Assembly: GCF_019243775.1 (NCBI RefSeq)
Contig: NZ_CP069157.1
Location: 3,235,418 to 3,299,417, forward strand
Source of the DNA: Morganella morganii
GTDB lineage: Bacteria; Pseudomonadota; Gammaproteobacteria; Enterobacterales; Enterobacteriaceae
Length of the DNA stretch: 64,000 bases
Reading direction: 5' to 3'
The notes under the pieces are model-generated. The model had not been told where the DNA came from. It searched no databases and saw nothing but the letters and a program-made list of their open reading frames with translations. Below, piece after piece: positions 45,017 to 53,431 of this stretch (position 1 is its first letter; the number at the start of each line of letters is the position of its first letter). The translations under genes were made by a program, and so were the position numbers.

Positions 45017-45232
45017 TCCCGTAATCTTATACCGTTATTTATCGTCAGTCTGACCCTGCATTCGTGATAAAGATGACACTAATTTGTTATAAACAGCCGG
45101 ATTTTTCGCTGTTTATCCACTTTATCCCGTCATTTATTCCGTTGTTAAGAGTAATCTCATGGCTGTTTAACGTTTGCACCCGCACACTTAACTCATTAGT
45201 ATGCTATTCATAACCAACGATTGATAAAGCTT

Positions 45233-45856
45233 ATGACGATGAAAAAACTCGCCTTACTCCCTTTGCTGTTTGCAGCAACCGTCAGCATTACCGCCCATGC
45301 TGAAGAAATCCGTTATGTCTCTGATGACCTCTCCACCTATGTTCACAGCGGCCCGAGCAACCGCTATCGCATTGCCGGTTCACTCAATTCCGGAGAAAAA
45401 GTCACCGTTCTTGATGTGAATAATGAGAGCGGTTTTGTCCGTGTCCGTGACAGCAAAAACCGTGATGTCTGGTTACCGAAAGAGCTGCTGAGCACCACGC
45501 CGAGCCTGAAAGAACGCGTACCGGCCATGGAAGAAGAAATTAAAACCCTGCGCGGCAAACTCGCCAATATCGACGGCACCTGGAACGACAAAACGGCGGA
45601 CATGCAAAACCGTGTGGCCGCCAGTGATGATATCATCAATAACCTGAAAAAAGAGAATGACAGCCTGCGTAATCAGGTTGTGGTCGCAAAGAAAAAACTG
45701 GATGCCATCAGTGTGCAGCTGGATGACAAACAACGCGATATTATCCTGCAATGGTTTATGTACGGCGGCGGTGTAGCCGGTGCCGGTCTGCTGCTGGGTC
45801 TGCTGCTCCCGCATATGATCCCGCGCCGCAAGAAAAAAGATCGCTGGATGAACTGA
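45233..45856 (+). CDS. ygiM: SH3-domain envelope protein YgiM
   Basis: Membrane protein with a periplasmic bacterial SH3 domain; function not established. From the ATG at 45233 it has a signal-like start ('[20 protein letters not shown]'), an SH3b domain (about 25-90; '[20 protein letters not shown]'), a long coiled coil ('[19 protein letters not shown]' onward), and one C-terminal membrane segment ('[20 protein letters not shown]') with a basic cytoplasmic end '[11 protein letters not shown]' shared with E. coli YgiM. ATG 45239 and TTG 45221 are other in-frame starts. It precedes cca as in E. coli. Confidence 0.92.
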   Translation: MTMKKLALLPLLFAATVSITAHAEEIRYVSDDLSTYVHSGPSNRYRIAGSLNSGEKVTVLDVNNESGFVRVRDSKNRDVWLPKELLSTTPSLKERVPAMEEEIKTLRGKLANIDGTWNDKTADMQNRVAASDDIINNLKKENDSLRNQVVVAKKKLDAISVQLDDKQRDIILQWFMYGGGVAGAGLLLGLLLPHMIPRRKKKDRWMN

Positions 45857-45887
45857 GCCTCACAGTAACCGCAGTACGGAGAAAAGC

Positions 45888-47069
45888 GTGGATATTTATC
45901 TGGTCGGCGGCGCAGTCCGCGATGCCCTGCTGGGTCTGCCTGTCTCGGACAGAGACTGGGTGGTTGTCGGTGCCACCCCGGAAATGATGCTGGCGCGCGG
46001 CTATCAGCAGGTCGGGCGTGATTTCCCGGTATTTCTCCATCCGGATACCCGGGAGGAGTATGCGCTGGCCCGGACAGAGCGGAAAACCGGGGCCGGATAT
46101 ACCGGGTTTGCCTGTTACAGTGCGCCGGATGTCACGCTGGAAGATGATTTACAGCGCCGGGATCTGACCATCAATGCCATTGCCCAATCAGTTGATGGCA
46201 CACTGCATGACCCGTATCACGGGGCGGATGACCTGAAAAACCGGGTGCTCCGCCATGTTTCTGCGGCGTTTACGGAAGATCCGCTGCGCGTGCTGCGCGT
46301 GGCACGCTTTGCTGCCCGTTTCGCCCCGCAGGGATTTGTTATTGCACCGGAAACCCTGGCGCTGATGTCTGCTATCACGCAGCAGGGAGAGCTTGCCCAT
46401 CTGACGGCGGAGCGGGTCTGGAAAGAGACAGAAAAAGCCCTGAACAGCCCGTGCCCGGATATCTATTTTGCGGTACTGCGTGATTGCGGTGCGCTGGCAG
46501 TGCTGTTTCCGGAGCTGGAAGCCCTGTTCAGCGCCACTGACGGGCAGACAGGCTATGACATCCTGTCCGCCGCACTCCTGCGCCGGACAGTGCTTCTGAC
46601 TGACAGTACAGATATCCGCTTTGCTGCGCTGTGTCTTTACCTGAGCTGTCACAGTACCGCAGAGGGAACCGCCGCAATTCAGAAGATGTCTGAGCGCCTG
46701 CGGGTGCCGAACCCGGCACGGGATCTGGCTCTGCTTGCCACCCGTGATTACCGGACTGTTCATGACATCAGCCATCTGGCCGCAGACGATATCATTGCCC
46801 TGTTTGATTCACTGGATGCCTGGCGCAAGCCGGAGCGCATCACTCAGTTGGCTATCCTTTGTGAAGCGGATTACCGCAGCCGGATAGCACCGGATGCAGC
46901 AGATTATCCGCAGGGGCAGTTACTGGCTGAGGCCTTCGCGCTTGCACAGCTGGTTGCCGTCAAACCGGTGATTGAGGCCGGTTTTAAAGGCGCGGACATC
47001 AAAGCGGAACTCACCCGCCGCCGCGCTGAGGCCATCAGAGTGTGGCAACAAAAAAGCCGTTCATCATGA
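45888..47069 (+). CDS. cca: CCA-adding tRNA nucleotidyltransferase, HD motif lost
   Basis: Adds or repairs the CCA end of tRNA. The 393-residue class II enzyme has the complete synthetic core: 'LVGGAVRD', catalytic 'SDRDW' (Asp21, Asp23), the base-recognition '[15 protein letters not shown]' and '[16 protein letters not shown]'. In E. coli the C-terminal part has an HD phosphohydrolase with 'CHDLGKG' and a later 'HHGHG'. Here the matching place reads '[12 protein letters not shown]' (from 249) and the histidine-rich stretch is deleted, so phosphatase and 2',3'-cyclic phosphodiesterase activity should be gone, while CCA addition should remain. It is 19 residues shorter than E. coli Cca. The stop codon lies within the terminator hairpin. 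Confidence 0.93.
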   Translation: MDIYLVGGAVRDALLGLPVSDRDWVVVGATPEMMLARGYQQVGRDFPVFLHPDTREEYALARTERKTGAGYTGFACYSAPDVTLEDDLQRRDLTINAIAQSVDGTLHDPYHGADDLKNRVLRHVSAAFTEDPLRVLRVARFAARFAPQGFVIAPETLALMSAITQQGELAHLTAERVWKETEKALNSPCPDIYFAVLRDCGALAVLFPELEALFSATDGQTGYDILSAALLRRTVLLTDSTDIRFAALCLYLSCHSTAEGTAAIQKMSERLRVPNPARDLALLATRDYRTVHDISHLAADDIIALFDSLDAWRKPERITQLAILCEADYRSRIAPDAADYPQGQLLAEAFALAQLVAVKPVIEAGFKGADIKAELTRRRAEAIRVWQQKSRSS

Positions 47070-47080
47070 ACGGCTTTTTT
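47050..47080. terminator. Bidirectional terminator overlapping the end of cca
   Basis: AAAAAAGCCGTTCA pairs with TGAACGGCTTTTTT around a 3-base loop, a 14-bp inverted repeat. It includes the cca stop codon (47067-47069) and the last codons, and also serves exbD from the other side. Confidence 0.9.
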
Positions 47081-47099
47081 CATTTCAGGCTGCGGATGA

Positions 47100-47522
47100 T
47101 TATTTCTCCGCCGACTCCATACCCACTAACCCGACTTTCAGATATCCCGCTTTGCGCAGAGCATCCATAATGCCCATCAGCGTTTCATAATCGACTGTTT
47201 TATCTGCCTGGAAGAAGATCGTGGTTTCCTTATTGGATTCCGTGGTCTGATCCAGGATCTGAGCCAGTGTTTCTTTTGTGACTTCCTGCTCGCCCACCAG
47301 CAGCTGGTTATCTGCTTTCACCGTCAGGAAGACCGGTTTTTCCGGACGCGGCTGTGGTTTTGCCGTTGAGGCCGGCAGATTCACTTTAATATCAACGGTC
47401 GCCAGCGGTGCGGCCACCATAAAGATGATCAGCAGAACCAACATCACATCAATAAAAGGTGTGACGTTAATTTCATGCAATTCGCCGCTGTCATCCGACT
47501 CTTCGTTAAGACGCATTGCCAT
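47100..47522 (-). CDS. exbD: TonB-complex energy-transducing protein ExbD
   Basis: With ExbB uses the proton gradient to energise TonB for uptake of iron siderophores and vitamin B12. The 140-residue protein has one membrane segment with the key aspartate in 'NVTPFIDVMLVLLIIFMV', then a periplasmic domain ('LPASTAKPQPRPEKPVFLTV'). It is 6 bases after exbB on the same strand. Expected to be iron-regulated through the site upstream of exbB. Confidence 0.96.
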   Translation of the reverse strand: MAMRLNEESDDSGELHEINVTPFIDVMLVLLIIFMVAAPLATVDIKVNLPASTAKPQPRPEKPVFLTVKADNQLLVGEQEVTKETLAQILDQTTESNKETTIFFQADKTVDYETLMGIMDALRKAGYLKVGLVGMESAEK

Positions 47523-47528
47523 CAGATA

Positions 47529-48437
47529 TTACCCTGCTTTGCTGTCTGCCAGGTCGAGATCACGGCCCAGCCATAAAATAGTGTGTGCTGCGGTATCACC
47601 CAGGTCACCACGGTAAGCGGAAATCATACGGGCAAAGATGTTGTAGATAACGACCGCAGGAATTGCCGCGACCAGACCCAGTGCCGTTGCCAGCAGTGCT
47701 TCTGCAATCCCGGGGGCCACAACCGCGAGGTTGGTGGTCTGTGAGTGAGCGATACCGATAAAGCTGTTCATGATACCCCATACGGTACCAAACAGGCCGA
47801 CAAACGGTGAAATAGCCCCGATAGTGGCCAGATAGCCGTTACCGCGTCCCATATGACGGGCAACACCGGCAACGATACGCTCCTGACGGAATGTCACACG
47901 GTCTTTGATGCCGCTCAGATCACGGCTTTTTTCTGATGCAGTCCGCTCATTGACGGCATCAAGCACCAACATCCGGGTGACGCTCTTTTTCCCGAATGTA
48001 TCGGCGATGGCAGCTGCTTCATCCAGCGAGCGGGCATCTTTGATTGCTGCCGCTTCACGGCGGATACGGCGGCGGGAAGCGATAAGATCCGCGCCCTTGG
48101 CAAAGAAAATGGACCAGGTAATCACTGAGGCGATAATAAGGCCGATCATAACCGACTTAACGATAACATCCGCGCCCTGATACATGGAAATCACGGACAA
48201 TTCCGCCGCAAAGCCACGGTTACCGTCTGCCGGTGCTGCGCTGATTTCCTGAACAGGAACCTCTGTCGCGGATACCGGGGCCGCCGGTTGTTCAGGCGTC
48301 TGAGCAGGCTGACCGGCGGTTGCTGCCGGCGCGGTGACAGGTGTTGTTGTCGCTGGTGTGACAGCTGCAGTGTTATCTGCGAATGCACTGCCGGTTAAAC
48401 ATAATGCCAATAGCACAGAAACGGTCAAATTACGCAT
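47529..48437 (-). CDS. exbB: TonB-complex proton channel protein ExbB, with N-terminal extension
   Basis: Pentameric channel of the TonB energising complex. The 302-residue form is longer than the 244 residues of E. coli ExbB because of a signal peptide (MRNLTVSVLLALCLTGSAFA) and a Pro/Ala/Thr-rich linker (about 21-75), an arrangement I recall from Pseudomonas and Morganellaceae. The core keeps three membrane helices ('VKSVMIGLIIASVITWSIFF', 'GAISPFVGLFGTVWGIMNSF' and 'ALLATALGLVAAIPAVVIYN') with the conserved threonines and prolines. First gene of exbBD behind a Fur-like box; metC, found beside it in E. coli, is absent. Confidence 0.95.
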   Translation of the reverse strand: MRNLTVSVLLALCLTGSAFADNTAAVTPATTTPVTAPAATAGQPAQTPEQPAAPVSATEVPVQEISAAPADGNRGFAAELSVISMYQGADVIVKSVMIGLIIASVITWSIFFAKGADLIASRRRIRREAAAIKDARSLDEAAAIADTFGKKSVTRMLVLDAVNERTASEKSRDLSGIKDRVTFRQERIVAGVARHMGRGNGYLATIGAISPFVGLFGTVWGIMNSFIGIAHSQTTNLAVVAPGIAEALLATALGLVAAIPAVVIYNIFARMISAYRGDLGDTAAHTILWLGRDLDLADSKAG

Positions 48438-48553
48438 CAGTTGGCCTTCAACTCTCTTTTGTTATGAACTCTTTCTCAGCAAAAAATAAATCGTGTTATT
48501 CATCGCTACCCAAAAAACGAAACCCGCTGATCATACCAAACCCTGAGCAATTT

Positions 48554-48572
48554 GATAGTAATTATCATTACC
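48554..48572 (-). promoter_or_regulatory. Fur-like iron box upstream of exbB
   Basis: GATAGTAATTATCATTACC agrees with the 19-base Fur consensus at about 15 positions and lies 117 bases before the exbB start, where its promoter is expected. The match is by eye. The rest of the 48438-48814 gap between divergent exbB and yghB is AT-rich promoter DNA with no gene I can support. Confidence 0.65.
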
Positions 48573-48814
48573 GTTTACCAAAAAAATGCGATTCCGGCGG
48601 AAAATTTCACACGGAATGCTAAGGGTTTTCAGTCATCCGTCCGGGATCACCACAGATAAAACGCACAAAAAATGCCCACAGAGACATGATTCACCAACCT
48701 CCCTTTATACCGTCAGTGAATCGGAAGAAAAACCCGATCAAATCAAACGGGTGAGCAATTTTTGCGATACACTGTCTGTACCGTTGTTCCGGATCTCGTT
48801 TTACAGGAAATCTA

Positions 48815-49513
48815 ATGTCTAGTTTATCAGAGATTGTGAGTGCGCTCTGGTCTCACGATTTTGCCACACTCTCTAATCCCGAAGTCCTCTGGCTGGTTTA
48901 CGCTATCCTCTTCACCGTTATTGTGCTGGAGAACGGCATTCTGCCCACCGCGTTTCTGCCCGGGGATACCCTGCTTATTTTGTCAGGCGCACTGATTGCG
49001 AAGGGCGTGATGGATTTCCTGCCGACACTGGCTATTCTGACCGCCGCCGCCGGTATCGGCAGCTGGCTGGGTTTTGTTCAGGGGCGCTGGCTGAGTGATA
49101 CCAAAACCGTCAGGCGCTGGATGACGCAGATCCCGAAAAATTACCATCAGAAAGCCGAAGTGCTGTTTAACCGCCACGGCCTGTATGCCCTGCTGATCGG
49201 TCGTTTTCTCGGTTTTGTCCGTACTCTGCTGCCGATGCTGGCAGGTCTCTCCTCGCTGCCGAACCGCCGTTTCCAGTTCTTTAACTGGCTGAGCGGATTC
49301 CTCTGGGTGGCGATTATTACCACCTTCGGTTATGTGCTCAATCAGATCCCGTTTGTCAAAGCACACGAAAAAACGGTAATGACCGCACTGCTGCTGATCC
49401 CGGTCTTTTTCCTGATTGTCGGTATCGTGGCATCCCTGTATCTGCTCATCCGACACTACCGCAGACGCCGCGCCCTGCTTAACCGCAGACGCCACCGCGT
49501 CCATAAGAAATAA
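48815..49513 (+). CDS. yghB: DedA-family inner-membrane protein YghB
   Basis: DedA proteins help recycle lipid carriers and keep the membrane potential; E. coli needs YghB or YqjA for cell division and temperature tolerance. The 232 residues show '[15 protein letters not shown]'-type motif ('[18 protein letters not shown]'), '[16 protein letters not shown]' with the essential arginine, and a basic tail. Identity is higher to YghB ('[16 protein letters not shown]', '[18 protein letters not shown]', 'IPFVK') than to YqjA, and the neighbours exbB and yqhD support YghB. Confidence 0.9.
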   Translation: MSSLSEIVSALWSHDFATLSNPEVLWLVYAILFTVIVLENGILPTAFLPGDTLLILSGALIAKGVMDFLPTLAILTAAAGIGSWLGFVQGRWLSDTKTVRRWMTQIPKNYHQKAEVLFNRHGLYALLIGRFLGFVRTLLPMLAGLSSLPNRRFQFFNWLSGFLWVAIITTFGYVLNQIPFVKAHEKTVMTALLLIPVFFLIVGIVASLYLLIRHYRRRRALLNRRRHRVHKK

Positions 49514-49516
49514 GAT

Positions 49517-49540
49517 AAGGGCTCCTGCGGGAGCCTTTTT
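49517..49540 (+). terminator. yghB terminator
   Basis: GGCTCC and GGGAGCC pair around TGC and are followed by TTTTTG, a few bases after the yghB stop. Confidence 0.85.
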
Positions 49541-49650
49541 GCTGCCGGTGTGCCGGAAAGCACAATCCGGTTCGCCACCACGCCTGCCCTGATTTACACT
49601 ACACTTAATGGTTATCCGCTTCATTTTTCCTAATCTTACCCGGAGAAATA

Positions 49651-50808
49651 ATGAACAACTTCACTCTTTTCACCCCGACAAAAATTCGTTTCGGCAAAGG
49701 CCAAATCGCCAAACTCAGCAGTGAAATCCCGAAAGATGCCAAAGTACTGATGCTGTACGGCGGCGGCAGTATTAAGCGTAACGGTGTTTACGAGCAGGTA
49801 CTGGCTGCCCTGGACGGTTATGATGTTCATGAATTTTCAGGTATCGAACCGAACCCGGCCTATGAAACGCTGGTAAAAGCGATTGCGTATATCCGTGAGC
49901 ATGACATCAGCTATCTGCTGGCGGTCGGCGGCGGGTCTGTTATCGACGGTACCAAGTTTATTGCCGCTGCGGTGGATTATCCGGGCGATCCGTGGGATAT
50001 CATCACCACCGGAGGCCGCAATATCCGCAGTGCACTGCCGATTGCCTGTGTGCTGACACTTCCGGCCACCGGTTCTGAAACCAACTGTTTTTCTGTGGTC
50101 AGCCGCCGTGAAACCGGAGATAAGCAATCATTCGGTCACCCGCTGGTGCATCCGAAGTGTGCCATTCTTGATCCGCAGACCACTTACACCCTGCCGCCGC
50201 GCCAGACAGCCAACGGTGTGGTCGATGCCTTTATTCACACCCTCGAGCAGTATCTGACGTATCCGGTGAATGCCAAAATTCAGGACCGGTTTGCAGAAGG
50301 TATTCTGCTGACACTGATTGAGGAAGGCCCGAAAGTACTGGCAAACCCGGAGGATTATGACAGCCGTGCCAATGTGATGTGGGCCGCCACCCAGGCGCTG
50401 AGCGGGCTGATTGGTGCCGGTGTGCCGCAGGACTGGGCAACCCACGCACTGGGCCATGAAATTACTGCGCTGTACGGACTGGATCACGCGCAGACACTGG
50501 CGATTGTGTTACCGGCACTGCTGCGGGAAAAACGCAAAACCAAGCGCGAAAAATTATTACAGTACGCTGAGCGTGTCTGGCATCTGACAGACGGTTCTGA
50601 AGAGAGCCGGATTGAGTGCGCCATTGAAGCAACCCGCGTTTTCTTTGAAGAGCTGGGCATAAAAACCCGTTTCTCTGATTATCAGATTGATGACAGCGGC
50701 ATTCCCAAACTGGTTGCCAAGCTTACTGAACACGGCCAGACTGCCCTGGGTGAACACCAGGACATCACACCGGAAGTCAGTGAACGGATCTACCGGGCTG
50801 CCGTCTGA
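49651..50808 (+). CDS. yqhD: NADPH-dependent alcohol/aldehyde dehydrogenase YqhD
   Basis: Iron/zinc-type dehydrogenase that reduces reactive short aldehydes such as methylglyoxal, acrolein and those from lipid peroxidation. The 385 residues match E. coli YqhD (387): NADPH loop 'LLAVGGGSVIDGTKFIAAA', 'LTLPATGSETN', metal residues in 'NGVVDAFIHTLEQ' and 'THALGHEITALYGLDHAQ'. A CGGAGAAATA site precedes the ATG. It is followed by dkgA after 28 bases, as in E. coli. The AraC-type activator gene yqhC, normally upstream, is missing from this locus. Confidence 0.95.
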   Translation: MNNFTLFTPTKIRFGKGQIAKLSSEIPKDAKVLMLYGGGSIKRNGVYEQVLAALDGYDVHEFSGIEPNPAYETLVKAIAYIREHDISYLLAVGGGSVIDGTKFIAAAVDYPGDPWDIITTGGRNIRSALPIACVLTLPATGSETNCFSVVSRRETGDKQSFGHPLVHPKCAILDPQTTYTLPPRQTANGVVDAFIHTLEQYLTYPVNAKIQDRFAEGILLTLIEEGPKVLANPEDYDSRANVMWAATQALSGLIGAGVPQDWATHALGHEITALYGLDHAQTLAIVLPALLREKRKTKREKLLQYAERVWHLTDGSEESRIECAIEATRVFFEELGIKTRFSDYQIDDSGIPKLVAKLTEHGQTALGEHQDITPEVSERIYRAAV

Positions 50809-50836
50809 TACACCATAAACACTGATTGGAGGCCAC

Positions 50837-51661
50837 ATGAACAAACCTGCATTAGTTACCTTATCTGACGGACACTTAATGCCGCAACTGGGGCTGGGTG
50901 TCTGGAAAGCCGGGAACGACGTGGTCGGCTCTGCTGTGCAGACCGCACTCGAAACCGGTTACCGGCTGATTGATACTGCCGCGATTTATCAGAACGAGGA
51001 AGGTGTCGGTGAAGGACTGAAAGCGACCACCGTTCCCCGAGACGAGTTGTTTATCACCACCAAACTGTGGAACAGCGATCAGCAACATGCCGGTAAGGCG
51101 CTGGAAGCGAGCCTGAAAAAGTTACAGCTCGATTATGTGGATTTGTATCTGATCCACTGGCCCGCACCGGCAGAAGACCATTATGTCTCCGCCTGGGAGC
51201 AGTTGATTGAATTACAGAAATCCGGACTGACCCGCAGTATCGGTGTCTGTAATTTTGATATCGGCCATTTGCAGCGCATTATCCACAAAACCGGCGTGGC
51301 ACCGGTACTCAATCAGATAGAACTGCATCCTCTGCTGCAACAGCGCGAGCTTCAGGCCTGGAATGCGACCCATTCCATTCACACTGAATCCTGGAGTCCG
51401 CTGGCACAGGGCGGCGAAGGCGTTTTTGATACTGATATCATTCAGGCATTAGCGGCGAAATACCAGAAAACACCAGCACAGATAGTGATTCGCTGGCATC
51501 TGGATCGCGGGCTGATTGTGATACCGAAATCAGTCACCCCTTCGCGGATTCATGAAAACTTTGATGTCTTTGATTTCCGTCTGGAGAAAGAAGAACTCTC
51601 ACAGATTCAGTCTCTCGATTCAGGTACCCGCTTAGGGCCGGATCCAAAAGAATTTAATTAA
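50837..51661 (+). CDS. dkgA: 2,5-diketo-D-gluconate reductase A (aldo-keto reductase)
   Basis: Aldo-keto reductase that reduces 2,5-diketo-gluconate and methylglyoxal with NADPH. The 274 residues show the AKR signature 'GYRLIDTAAIYQNEEGVG' with catalytic Asp and Tyr, the lysine in 'FITTKLW', 'YLIHWP' and the coenzyme-binding 'VIPKSVTPSRIHENFDVF'. TTGGAGG precedes the ATG. Second gene of the yqhD-dkgA aldehyde detoxification pair. Confidence 0.95.
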   Translation: MNKPALVTLSDGHLMPQLGLGVWKAGNDVVGSAVQTALETGYRLIDTAAIYQNEEGVGEGLKATTVPRDELFITTKLWNSDQQHAGKALEASLKKLQLDYVDLYLIHWPAPAEDHYVSAWEQLIELQKSGLTRSIGVCNFDIGHLQRIIHKTGVAPVLNQIELHPLLQQRELQAWNATHSIHTESWSPLAQGGEGVFDTDIIQALAAKYQKTPAQIVIRWHLDRGLIVIPKSVTPSRIHENFDVFDFRLEKEELSQIQSLDSGTRLGPDPKEFN

Positions 51662-51680
51662 GTTAGTTACTGTCTAAAAG

Positions 51681-51712
51681 CCATCTGTATAAATTATACA
51701 GGTGGTTTTTAT
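51681..51712 (+). terminator. dkgA terminator
   Basis: CCATCTGTAT pairs with ATACAGGTGG (one G-T pair) around AAATT, followed by five T. Confidence 0.85.
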
Positions 51713-51767
51713 TTATTTTATAACTGCTTTTCAAATGACCATTCAATAAACAAATAATTCATAAATA

Positions 51768-51805
51768 AAAAAGGGGAAATACACGAACGCAATATGTATT
51801 TCCCA
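51768..51805 (-). terminator. Probable terminator of the adhesin transcript
   Basis: On the minus strand GGGAAATAC and GTATTTCCC form a 9-bp stem with a 13-base loop, then CTTTTTTATTT. It lies about 150 bases beyond the adhesin stop. The stretch between (51806-51956) is AT-rich and contains only the small plus-strand ORF start described below. Confidence 0.65.
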
Positions 51806-51921
51806 AAGCATGGCAAATATAGCAGGATTAATTATCCAAATTTCAGCCTTGCTGTCATCAATATAATTAATTCACTATTTATTAAAAATAAATTCAAACG
51901 CCAATATGAAAGGAGGAGTAT

Positions 51922-52053
51922 ATGAAACATGACCTTTCAGTCACCATAACACAGCATTACCATTCAAGGTTAAAAGCCATGTTGTACATCACATCGTTCG
52001 AACCGGTGTATGCAACACCAGTCTTCACAGCGATGTTCTCGTTGAACCGGTAA
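51922..52053 (+). CDS. Candidate 43-residue ORF antisense to the adhesin 3' end
   Basis: An ATG with an unusually strong ribosome-binding site (AGGAGGAG, 51911-51918) opens a 43-residue frame beginning 'MKHDLSVTITQHYHSRLKAM'. Most of it is antisense to the conserved anchor of the autotransporter, so the amino-acid sequence after residue 12 may be meaningless. It could be a remnant of a gene cut off when the adhesin region arrived, or chance. I do not recognise a family. Confidence 0.3.
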   Translation: MKHDLSVTITQHYHSRLKAMLYITSFEPVYATPVFTAMFSLNR

Positions 52054-53201
52054 CCGGTTCCCACTGCGACTGCCTGAGTGGACTGGTATCCGCCCATCGC
52101 CGCAGTGATATTCAGTTTACCGACACCGTACGGCTGGAACAGACCGTTCAGTGCGGCACTGGCCGCCAGACCGTTATCAAGGCGCTCGTTGGTTTCACGT
52201 AAATCATTTTCCAGTGAACGCAGATCCTGGCGGTTCTTCAGGATATCGAGGGTATTTTTATCAATTTTGGTCGCGTGTTTATCAATATCTCTTCTGTTAG
52301 CATTAGCCACATTGGTTGTCGTATTACTCTTTTTGCGAACATCTTTTAAATCTGTTGTCAGCTTGTCTGAACCGGCTTTCAGTTCAGAGATCATTTTTCC
52401 CTGCTGCTGAATTTCGTTACCCTGTGAAAAATTCACTTCATCTGTCAGTTCGATAGCTGATTCCAGATTATTAATTTCCTGCTCATTCTTCTTACTATCT
52501 TGTTTTAACTGATAAATTGCATTATCGGCAGGGATCGCTCGTTCAATCAGAGAATTGATATTATTTCTTATGTTTTTATTTTCCGAATGAAGTTCTTCGA
52601 GTTGATCATCCTGTTCTTTATTCACAGTCTGAACGGCTGAGATATCCGTATGCAGTTCACCCACAGATAAAATGACAGATTCACTCTGTATTTTGATACT
52701 GTCTGCATCCTGTTTTAACTGAGATATCTCATTGAATACCGGTGATATTGTCTCATTTATCTCATTGATTTTAACTTCAGCAGACAGGGCTGCCGCCCCC
52801 AGTTTCTCCAGCTTAGTATCCTGTTTTTCATTAGCATCCTGTATATTTTTCATGTCACTATTAAATTCATCAATAGTTTGAGATAATGACTGATTATAAA
52901 CAGGGGAATTACTCTGTATCTCCGTAACACTGTTCAGTGTATGATTAATTTTGTCATTTAAGTAATTATATGTTTGAATAACTTCTGAAATACCCGCACT
53001 GCGGTCATACTCATTTTTAATTTCAGATGTAATCAATGGCTGATAATTATTTTCTACAAAATATAATTTAGTACTGGTTTCCGGTACTAATACCGGAATC
53101 TCGTCTTCAGTAACTTTTTTATATTCAGATAAATCAACAAGTGTTCTTGCATAATAGTAGTTGCTGTTATCATCAGCGTTCGCATATGAAAAAGGCAGCA
53201 T
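51957..53201 (-). CDS. YadA-like trimeric autotransporter adhesin, signal peptide out of frame
   Basis: Surface adhesin of the type V(c) secretion class. The last ~75 residues are a YadA anchor ('LAASAALNGLFQPYGVGKLN', 'AVAVGTGYRFNENIAVKTGV', final aromatic in 'NLEW'). Before it is a long coiled-coil stalk with heptad-like repeats ('KEQDDQLEELHSENKNIRNN', 'DKHATKIDKNTLDILKNRQD'). YadA-type head repeats are not seen, so residues 10-80 may form a small unknown head. The readable ORF begins 'MLPFSYANADD', only the end of a signal peptide. With eight instead of nine A at 53221-53229 the frame starts at ATG 53232 as MKKNLISLLIMLPFSYANA, a normal signal. The gene is clearly more AT-rich than its neighbours, suggesting transfer. 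Confidence 0.85.
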   Translation of the reverse strand: MLPFSYANADDNSNYYYARTLVDLSEYKKVTEDEIPVLVPETSTKLYFVENNYQPLITSEIKNEYDRSAGISEVIQTYNYLNDKINHTLNSVTEIQSNSPVYNQSLSQTIDEFNSDMKNIQDANEKQDTKLEKLGAAALSAEVKINEINETISPVFNEISQLKQDADSIKIQSESVILSVGELHTDISAVQTVNKEQDDQLEELHSENKNIRNNINSLIERAIPADNAIYQLKQDSKKNEQEINNLESAIELTDEVNFSQGNEIQQQGKMISELKAGSDKLTTDLKDVRKKSNTTTNVANANRRDIDKHATKIDKNTLDILKNRQDLRSLENDLRETNERLDNGLAASAALNGLFQPYGVGKLNITAAMGGYQSTQAVAVGTGYRFNENIAVKTGVAYTGSNDVMYNMAFNLEW

Positions 53202-53220
53202 GATAAGCAGGGAAATTAAA

Positions 53221-53229
53221 TTTTTTTTT
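53221..53229 (-). repeat. Poly-A (nine) tract at the adhesin start
   Basis: Nine T on the plus strand, read as nine A directly after the ATG at 53232. In the present length the ATG at 53232 and the one at 53236 both lead to early stops. Eight A would join ATG 53232 to the adhesin frame; ten A would join ATG 53236. This is the layout of a translational slipped-strand switch. Confidence 0.7.
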
Positions 53230-53388
53230 CATTCATTAACTCTCAATATAGATAAAACAGGATTTGAAAAAATATACCTGCATTACCGCAGAGAAAGAAT
53301 AAACAAAACATAAACACAAAAAAAAGCCAAAAAATATAGTTAGGTAATTATTTTAACAGAAGAGAATCGAATCGTTTTTCCGGAGAAA

Positions 53389-53417
53389 TAAAAAATCCGC
53401 CGCAGCGGATTTTTTAT
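53389..53417 (-). terminator. carAB terminator
   Basis: AAAAAATCCGC and GCGGATTTTTT pair around CGCA, 14 bases past the carB stop. A and T runs on both sides make it work in both directions. Confidence 0.85.
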
Positions 53418-53431
53418 TTTAACAAACGTGA

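Noticed and set aside
48815-49513. Assignment of the DedA protein as YqjA
   Set aside because: Sequence details and the exbB and yqhD neighbours fit YghB better.
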